DNA of 35,514 nucleotides from assembly GCA_026692905.1 (NCBI GenBank), contig JAPLNL010000128.1:1-35514 (forward strand), given 5' to 3'. A program made the translations under genes and the position numbers. Below the pieces are notes generated by a model. It ran no database searches. It had not been told where the DNA came from and saw only the letters and a list, made by a program, of their open reading frames with translations. This document shows, piece after piece, positions 29,996-35,514 of the stretch (positions are counted from its first letter, which is position 1; every line of letters begins with the position of its first letter). Origin of the DNA: Planctomycetota bacterium (GTDB lineage: Bacteria > Planctomycetota > Planctomycetia > Pirellulales > Pirellulaceae).

Positions 29996-32900
29996 ATGGA
30001 TCTGCTCGAGAAATTTTGGGAAGGTACCACCAACACAATCAATGGAGTGTTGGGTGGAATCGATCGTGGACTTACGACCTTTTTTGGGTCTGCAAATTCA
30101 CGACAGATCAAACGTTATACGCTTCAGGCTCAGCAGGTTGGCTTGCTCGAGCCTCGAATGATCGCGATGAGCGATGGTGAGCTTCGTGATCAAACCGACA
30201 AATTCAAGCAGCGATTGAGCGACGGCGAAACGATTGAGGATATCCTGGTCGAAGCCTTTGCGACTTGTCGAGAAGCGGGCCGCCGATTCATGAAGATGCG
30301 TCACTATGACGTGCAGCTCATAGGTGGTATGGTTCTCAATGGCGGCAACATTGCAGAAATGATCACGGGTGAAGGAAAAACGCTCGTGGCCACTTTGCCT
30401 ACCTACCTCAACGCGCTCGAAGGGCGCGGCGTCCACGTGGTGACCGTCAATGATTATCTCGCGCGTCGCGATATGGAATGGATGGCTCCGCTCTACATGG
30501 GATTGGGCCTCACTGTTGGTAACATCCAGAGCGGTATGGACAACGACGAACGCCAAAAGTCCTACGCCTGTGACATCACTTACGCAACCAACAATGAACT
30601 TGGTTTCGACTACCTTCGAGACAATATGCGAATGGCCAGCCGAGGTGACAACCGGTTCCCAGCGCACATGCAACAGGTCCAAGGTCCATTGCACTATGCC
30701 GTTATCGACGAAGTGGACAATATCCTCATCGATGAGGCAAGGACACCGCTTATCATCTCCGGATCAGCTGCTCGCGATCTGGCGAAATACAGCGAAGCGG
30801 ATCGCGTTGCCAAGGCTCTTAAAAAGGAAGAGCACTTCGTCGTAAACGAAAAAGACCATACGGTTAATTTGACCGATGCTGGTATCCGCGACGCCGAAAA
30901 GCTCGCTGGCGTAGAAAGTTTTTACACCGTTGGCAACATGGAATGGCCACACTTGCTGGACAATGCGCTCAAAGCACACCACCTTTATAAACGCGATGTG
31001 AACTACGTCGTCAAAGAAGGGGCGATCATTATCGTCGACGAGTTTACCGGTCGACTTATGGATGGTCGTCAATGGAGCGATGGTTTGCACCAAGCCGTTG
31101 AAGCCAAAGAAGGCGTTCGAATCAAAGAAGAAACTCAAACTCTCGCTACGATCACCCTGCAAAACTTCTTCAAGCTCTACAAGAAGATCTCCGGCATGAC
31201 GGGAACAGCCATGACCGAGGCGAGCGAGTTTAGCAAAATCTACAATCTCGGTGTTACCGCGATTCCATCCAATCGTGGTCTTCAACGTATCGAATTTCCT
31301 GATTCGATTTACTTGACCGAGAAAGAAAAATACGCGGCCGTTGCTGACGAAATAGAACGTGTTCACAAATACGACACGCTCCATTTCAAAGATCGCAAAC
31401 GAGGATTCGTGATCGGAACCATCCAGTCGGAAGACGAAACCAGCATTAAAATCAAAAAGTCCGACTCAAAAGAGGTTGAGCAGATCGCTGTTGCCGATGT
31501 CGAAAAGATCGACCGTTTCTCGCGACCAATTCTTGTTGGTACGGTATCGATCGAAAAAAGCGAACGACTATCGAAGCTCCTCGATCAACGCGGAGTCACT
31601 CACGAAGTCCTCAATGCCAAGCAGCATAAACGCGAAGCTGAGATCATCGCACAGGCCGGCCGACGAAAGTCCGTAACGATCGCAACCAACATGGCCGGTC
31701 GTGGAACAGACATTATTCTCGGCGGCAATGCAGACACGATGGCTTGGGCGCAATTGCAAGACAAGTACCCCACCCGCCTGGAAGTGCCTAAGGAAGAATG
31801 GGACGCTCTGGTTCACGAAATCGACCAGCGAGAAAAGATGAAGGAAGAAGGGGAGCGAGTTCGTGAACTTGGCGGTCTCTATGTTGTCGCAACCGAACGG
31901 CACGAATCACGCCGAATCGACCTTCAATTGCGTGGGCGTTGCGGTCGCCAAGGTGATCCGGGCTCGAGCCGATTTTATCTTTCGCTCGAAGACGATTTGA
32001 TGCGAATCTTCGCTGGCGAATGGGTTCGAGAATGGATGAAGCGAATGGGAATGGGTGAGGGAGACGCGATCGAAAGCCCCTATGTCTCCAAGCGAATTTC
32101 GGGTGCTCAAAAGAAAGTCGAAGAGCGAAACTTTGAAGCCCGAAAAAGCTTGCTCGAATACGACGAAGTCATGGACTATCAACGTAAAAAAGTCTATGGC
32201 TACCGACAGCAGATCCTTGATGGTACAAGCTGCCGTGATCTTGTCATGTTTCAACTCCGGCAGCAAATCGAGAAAAACGTTACGCAATTCTGCGACCCGA
32301 TGTTTGGTCCAGATTCCTATGCGAAATGGGCGGGCTCGAAACTCGGTGTCGAACTGGAGCCAAAGGACTTCCGCGGCGTTGATCCAGCGACAGCCGTTGC
32401 TTATGCCAAAGACAAAGCCGAGCGCACTGCTGAAACGCAGATCCTCGATGCGCTTGATGAAAACATGCCAACCGAAGAGGAGCCATCGGAATGGAACTGG
32501 GAAGCCATGGCCAAGTGGGTCAACTCCCGATTCGGGGCAAACTATACGGTTGGCATGCTTCGCAAGATTGACCGCGACCGCATGGACGAGGAGTTGATTG
32601 GCCAATCCCAAAAGTACATCGCAGGTATCGATCTTTCCGAAGGTGACGCGTTTCTTCGCGAGGAATTCGGGCTGAAAATGCTGGTCGGCTGGATGAAAAA
32701 CAAGTTTGGGATCGAGATCGCATTGGAGGAGGTGCGCGGCCCCGAGACAGAGCAACTCGCAGAGAAACTACTGGCAAAAGCGGAGGAAACTTACATCGAA
32801 CGCGAAAGCCAGTTCCCGATCATGGTGTCGTTCAGTCGGTTCCAACAGCAAACAGGTCCAAACAACTACAGTATCGACGGCGGCGCTTTGGCGGAATGGG

Positions 32901-33703
32901 CATCGACAAGGTTCGAGGACCCAACTGTATTGGAGCAACTGCAGGCAGAATCCGACAAGTCAACTGAGACGTTGGTTGCTGTCAGTCGACGTTCGGTAGA
33001 GAAAGCCATCGAACTGAGAAAGACAGCCGTCGAAAAAGCCGAAAGTATATTTGGAAAGAGCAGTAAGTCGCTCAAGGATGTTCTTGGCAATTCAGCAACC
33101 GAAATAGAAACGGTTGCCGAATGGATGCGAAAAACAATCGGCTGGACCGGAGAAGCTCAGGAGCTAAAGAACCTGAACAAGACTGAGCTTAATAACAAAT
33201 TCATGCAATCGATCGACGATCGGTACTTCCCTGAAATCCGTCGTATGGAGCGCACTGTTCTCCTCACGCAATTGGATTCTGCTTGGAAAGACCACTTGCT
33301 CGCAATGGACCACGTTCGTAGCAGCGTTAATTTTCGAAGCATGGGGCAAATGGACCCCAAGGTCGAATACAAACGCGAGGGAATGAAGCTGTTCGAGGAT
33401 ATGTGGCTCTCCATCGGCGAACGCATGACCGACGTGATTTTCCGCATGGAAGCCATGGACAGCGATATTGTTTCAGACTCTTGGGTTGAGAATAAATCGG
33501 TGGCTCGACATGATTCGTACGATGCCACCAGTCAGCTACTTGCCGAAAAGGAAGCCGATCTCGCCTCGGCAGATGCAGCCGGTGCTGAGCCGCAACGTAT
33601 CGAAGCCATTCGAAACCGCGGGGACCGTCTCGGCCGAAATGATCCATGCACCTGCGGCTCCGGCAAGAAGTACAAGAACTGCTGCATGCGAAAGCAAGTG
33701 TAA
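29996..33703 (+). CDS. secA: Preprotein translocase ATPase SecA, enlarged planctomycete form
   Basis: A 1235-aa protein, over 300 longer than the E. coli protein (901 aa). Walker A MITGEGKTL is near 125, VIDEVDNILIDEARTPL near 238, TNMAGRGTDIILGG near 564 and LRGRCGRQGDPGSSRF near 645. The C-terminal zinc site RNDPCTCGSGKKYKNCC (about 1214-1230) is intact, so SecB or ribosome interaction is likely. Two expansions stand out: about 45 residues (461-507) before ILVGTVSIEKSE in the nucleotide-binding region, and over 200 residues in the helical scaffold (about 760-1080) containing repeated W/FG motifs. ATG 29996 gives the normal family start; the frame is open from 29888 but the extension is unlike SecA. 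Confidence 0.96.
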   Translation: MDLLEKFWEGTTNTINGVLGGIDRGLTTFFGSANSRQIKRYTLQAQQVGLLEPRMIAMSDGELRDQTDKFKQRLSDGETIEDILVEAFATCREAGRRFMKMRHYDVQLIGGMVLNGGNIAEMITGEGKTLVATLPTYLNALEGRGVHVVTVNDYLARRDMEWMAPLYMGLGLTVGNIQSGMDNDERQKSYACDITYATNNELGFDYLRDNMRMASRGDNRFPAHMQQVQGPLHYAVIDEVDNILIDEARTPLIISGSAARDLAKYSEADRVAKALKKEEHFVVNEKDHTVNLTDAGIRDAEKLAGVESFYTVGNMEWPHLLDNALKAHHLYKRDVNYVVKEGAIIIVDEFTGRLMDGRQWSDGLHQAVEAKEGVRIKEETQTLATITLQNFFKLYKKISGMTGTAMTEASEFSKIYNLGVTAIPSNRGLQRIEFPDSIYLTEKEKYAAVADEIERVHKYDTLHFKDRKRGFVIGTIQSEDETSIKIKKSDSKEVEQIAVADVEKIDRFSRPILVGTVSIEKSERLSKLLDQRGVTHEVLNAKQHKREAEIIAQAGRRKSVTIATNMAGRGTDIILGGNADTMAWAQLQDKYPTRLEVPKEEWDALVHEIDQREKMKEEGERVRELGGLYVVATERHESRRIDLQLRGRCGRQGDPGSSRFYLSLEDDLMRIFAGEWVREWMKRMGMGEGDAIESPYVSKRISGAQKKVEERNFEARKSLLEYDEVMDYQRKKVYGYRQQILDGTSCRDLVMFQLRQQIEKNVTQFCDPMFGPDSYAKWAGSKLGVELEPKDFRGVDPATAVAYAKDKAERTAETQILDALDENMPTEEEPSEWNWEAMAKWVNSRFGANYTVGMLRKIDRDRMDEELIGQSQKYIAGIDLSEGDAFLREEFGLKMLVGWMKNKFGIEIALEEVRGPETEQLAEKLLAKAEETYIERESQFPIMVSFSRFQQQTGPNNYSIDGGALAEWASTRFEDPTVLEQLQAESDKSTETLVAVSRRSVEKAIELRKTAVEKAESIFGKSSKSLKDVLGNSATEIETVAEWMRKTIGWTGEAQELKNLNKTELNNKFMQSIDDRYFPEIRRMERTVLLTQLDSAWKDHLLAMDHVRSSVNFRSMGQMDPKVEYKREGMKLFEDMWLSIGERMTDVIFRMEAMDSDIVSDSWVENKSVARHDSYDATSQLLAEKEADLASADAAGAEPQRIEAIRNRGDRLGRNDPCTCGSGKKYKNCCMRKQV

Positions 33704-34031
33704 AGCGACTGTCCCAATCGCTGGACGAGCACCTTACATCCAATAGGGCATCCATGTTTTGACGTTCTTACGGATCTTGCGCCGCCAAAAACAGTCCGTA
33801 TCTGTAGCGAAAGTCGTCAAGACTTTCGGTTGCCTCGAAGAAACAACCGAAATTCTTGACGAATTTCGCCTCAACATGCGTCAGAGCGTGCCGCAACAGG
33901 GATGTGGATTTCTGCGCGGAAGCGGATCGGGGGGAGCGAGAACAAAACTAGCCAGCCCGCGACCAACGCTATCTTTCGTCGTTTGCCATTCATCTTGTCA
34001 TGGATTGCGGTTTTTGATAACCACAGTACCT
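33704..34031. other. Intergenic region downstream of secA with double hairpin
   Basis: No gene is supported. The central feature is the double-hairpin element at 33806-33870 (listed separately). An additional inverted repeat ACGGA...TCCGT lies near 33770-33800. The promoter of the gene starting at 34032 should lie in the right half, but no convincing boxes or Shine-Dalgarno sequence were found. Confidence 0.45.
33806..33870. repeat. Double-hairpin inverted element downstream of secA
   Basis: Hairpin 1 is CGAAAGTC-GTCAA-GACTTTCG (33808-33828). Hairpin 2 is CGAAATTC-TTGAC-GAATTTCG (33848-33868). Each has a perfect 8-bp stem. The two halves are also inverted copies of each other, including the flanking GGTTG (33828-33832) and CAACC (33844-33848). 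Between them AGTC/GACT in hairpin 1 is replaced by ATTC/GAAT in hairpin 2, a compensatory change that keeps pairing. The loops GTCAA and TTGAC are reverse complements. Confidence 0.9.
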
Positions 34032-35514
34032 ATGGCACAACCGTCCGAATTTCCTACTCCCGAAGATCATCAGAAAACAGAGCATCTAGCTGCTGAAGTT
34101 GCCAACTTGCGCAATTTTTTCACTCCAGCGGCGGTCTTGGGAGCGGGAATGCCGTCGGCTCTAGAGCGAGATTCCAGGGGCGACACGTTGGTCGACCGAC
34201 GAAGTCCACTGCCATTGGACAGTGCATTCGTACAGCAGACCAAGGACCAAATTCGAACCGTCGTCGAGGCTATCGCAACTTTGGCGCATTCGCCGATGGA
34301 GCCTCAGGACTTTGTCCGTACAGCCTTGCCGAAAATTGCGAACGCGATGGGAGCAAATGGTGCTGCCCTTTGGCAACAATTTCCAGACAATCGTTGGTGC
34401 CTTCTGGGCAGTTTCAATCTGCCACCCATTCTGACGCAAAGTCAGAATAAGGAACTGGAATCGGGAGCCGAGACAGATGTAGCCCTCAGCTCTTTTGAAC
34501 GTTTGGATTTCCTGGAAGCACAATTGAGGGACGCGACACAATCCCCCCAAGCAAGTGAACCGCAAAACCCGGCGGACCAGTGGCAACAACCGTCCGAGGC
34601 CCACCTGTCTATCTTGAATGCCGTTGCGCGTGAACGACAACCCATTCTCATCCCACCGTGTGAGGCGTTACTCAATCGCGATCGCCCGGCCAATCCCACT
34701 TCGGAGCTATTGATCTACGCCCCATTGATGCTCTCGAACGAGATGGGGCGTTTTTGGCTTCAAATCGTTCAATCGCCCAGTGGCGGCCCAGCCAGCCAGC
34801 GAGGCTATCTCCGGTTCGTGGCTCAAATGGCCGACCTGATGAGCGATTATTTTCGCTCTCACCGGTTGCGAGTCTTCGAACGGGACCGCGAATACTTGTC
34901 GCTTGCAGAGCACGTCATGCATGAACTTGCAGGCGGCCTCAACGCGAAGCAAGGGATCGAGAAACTGATGCGAACGATCCGTCAGCATGCTCACGCTGAG
35001 CACGCGTTCCTTTTACGCCGAGAATCCTACGTTGGTCGCTGGAGGGTCGTGGGGGCGGCAGGGCTAGTCGATATCGATAGGCGTGCCGAAGGGATTAGCC
35101 TAATCGAGCGTGCCACTTCCTGCTTCCAATCGACACTGCGCAATGGAGGTGCTCTTAACTCATCGGAATTGCCTAACGAAGTTGATGAACGCGACCCCGA
35201 TCTCAATGGCCTCGTCAACACTTTCGCGATATCTGAGCTTCAATGGATCAAGCCCTTGACCCAAGATGGCGAAAAGAAAAGAGCCTCGAAACTGGATGTT
35301 GCAGTCCTGCTGACGTGGTCTGGGATGAATCGCCCTCCAACGCGATGTTCGGAGCAGACCGCATTGATTTCCAGGCTTGGGTTGTCCGCTCTTCAAATTC
35401 CTTGGTGGAAATCGGCCTTAATCGGTAGTCGATCTGGTCATCGTGATTCGATGAGTCCGTTCAATGTTGCAACCTGGCCACGTGCGGCTAAATGGATTGC
35501 GGTTCTACTGGTGT
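34032..35514 (+). CDS. Large protein, 5' part only; probably GAF-containing HlyD-like membrane fusion protein
   Basis: An open frame from ATG 34032 to the window end without a stop (494 codons visible). The N-terminal part has DQIRTVVEAIATLAHSPMEP and IANAMGANGAALWQQFPDN (about 92-118), resembling a GAF-like sensor fold. A second GAF-like region follows the helix FERDREYLSLAEHVMHELAG (IEKLMRTIRQHAHAEHAFLL). The visible part ends with WPRAAKWIAVLLV, apparently the beginning of a transmembrane segment. In planctomycetes this layout precedes an HlyD/biotinyl-lipoyl periplasmic adaptor domain, so an efflux or secretion adaptor with a cytoplasmic GAF part is proposed; the decisive part is outside the window. 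Confidence 0.7.
   Translation, partial: MAQPSEFPTPEDHQKTEHLAAEVANLRNFFTPAAVLGAGMPSALERDSRGDTLVDRRSPLPLDSAFVQQTKDQIRTVVEAIATLAHSPMEPQDFVRTALPKIANAMGANGAALWQQFPDNRWCLLGSFNLPPILTQSQNKELESGAETDVALSSFERLDFLEAQLRDATQSPQASEPQNPADQWQQPSEAHLSILNAVARERQPILIPPCEALLNRDRPANPTSELLIYAPLMLSNEMGRFWLQIVQSPSGGPASQRGYLRFVAQMADLMSDYFRSHRLRVFERDREYLSLAEHVMHELAGGLNAKQGIEKLMRTIRQHAHAEHAFLLRRESYVGRWRVVGAAGLVDIDRRAEGISLIERATSCFQSTLRNGGALNSSELPNEVDERDPDLNGLVNTFAISELQWIKPLTQDGEKKRASKLDVAVLLTWSGMNRPPTRCSEQTALISRLGLSALQIPWWKSALIGSRSGHRDSMSPFNVATWPRAAKWIAVLLV

Noticed and set aside
29593-30180. 195-codon frame upstream of and overlapping secA
   Set aside because: It overlaps the secA start in another frame and shows no secretion-monitor-like arrest motif or domain.
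31907-32755. 282-codon minus-strand frame within secA
   Set aside because: Antisense shadow of a strongly conserved coding region.

Overview
This window is bacterial chromosomal DNA, almost certainly from a planctomycete of the Pirellulaceae (Rhodopirellula/Blastopirellula-like). The evidence is the gene content: a DUF1549/DUF1553 protein with planctomycete-type cytochrome motifs paired with a Tat-exported DUF1501 protein, a DUF1559 'prepilin-like' protein with the H-X9-DG-type C-terminus, a fused ABC-2 permease/CPBP protease, a NusG paralogue with the planctomycete N-terminal extension, and an oversized SecA. Many starts lack Shine-Dalgarno sequences and several are GTG or TTG. No rRNA, tRNA, CRISPR array, phage or intact transposase was seen.

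Layout. 1-2750: an RlmI-like rRNA methyltransferase and a lipoate-protein ligase converge, and each has a tandem array of one short repeat core just upstream (45-bp period at 1-128, 32-bp period at 2419-2706). 2756-4138: RhlE-like DEAD-box helicase. 4610-8581: DUF1549/1553 + DUF1501 pair, each start preceded by a short tandem repeat. 8639-8720: strongly palindromic element. 8814-10533 (minus): five-gene operon of small membrane proteins beginning with a CsbD-like protein, resembling the YqjD/YqjE/ElaB envelope-stress sets. 11026-11937: HDOD protein. 12245-15371: ABC ATPase and permease/CPBP protease, with a possible 14-codon leader peptide. 15372-17267: a decayed stretch with repeats, a BPL_N-like C-terminal remnant, a DUF1559 gene and a GH16 C-terminal remnant. 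17268-20318: Tat-exported sugar isomerase-like protein, DUF58 protein and Ser/Thr kinase. 20503-22134: flagellar stator motA-motB. 22268-25507 (minus): circularly permuted ATP-grasp/alpha-E fusion behind a membrane-anchored unknown protein. 25841-27840: DUF1573 protein and an R2K-type ATP-grasp protein. 27843-29586 (minus): NusG/RfaH-like regulator followed by GDP-L-fucose synthase. 29996-33703: SecA. 34032-end: the N-terminal part of a large protein that runs off the window, probably a GAF/HlyD-type membrane fusion protein.

Most of the window is ordinary chromosomal housekeeping and envelope biology. The most unusual signals are (i) a dispersed repeat family that forms arrays and inverted pairs with a conserved spacer, one copy abutting a truncated gene, (ii) a double hairpin after secA whose two stems show compensatory changes and whose loops are complementary, (iii) a SecA expansion made of about five copies of a W/FG motif, and (iv) short out-of-frame repeats and leader ORFs at start codons.
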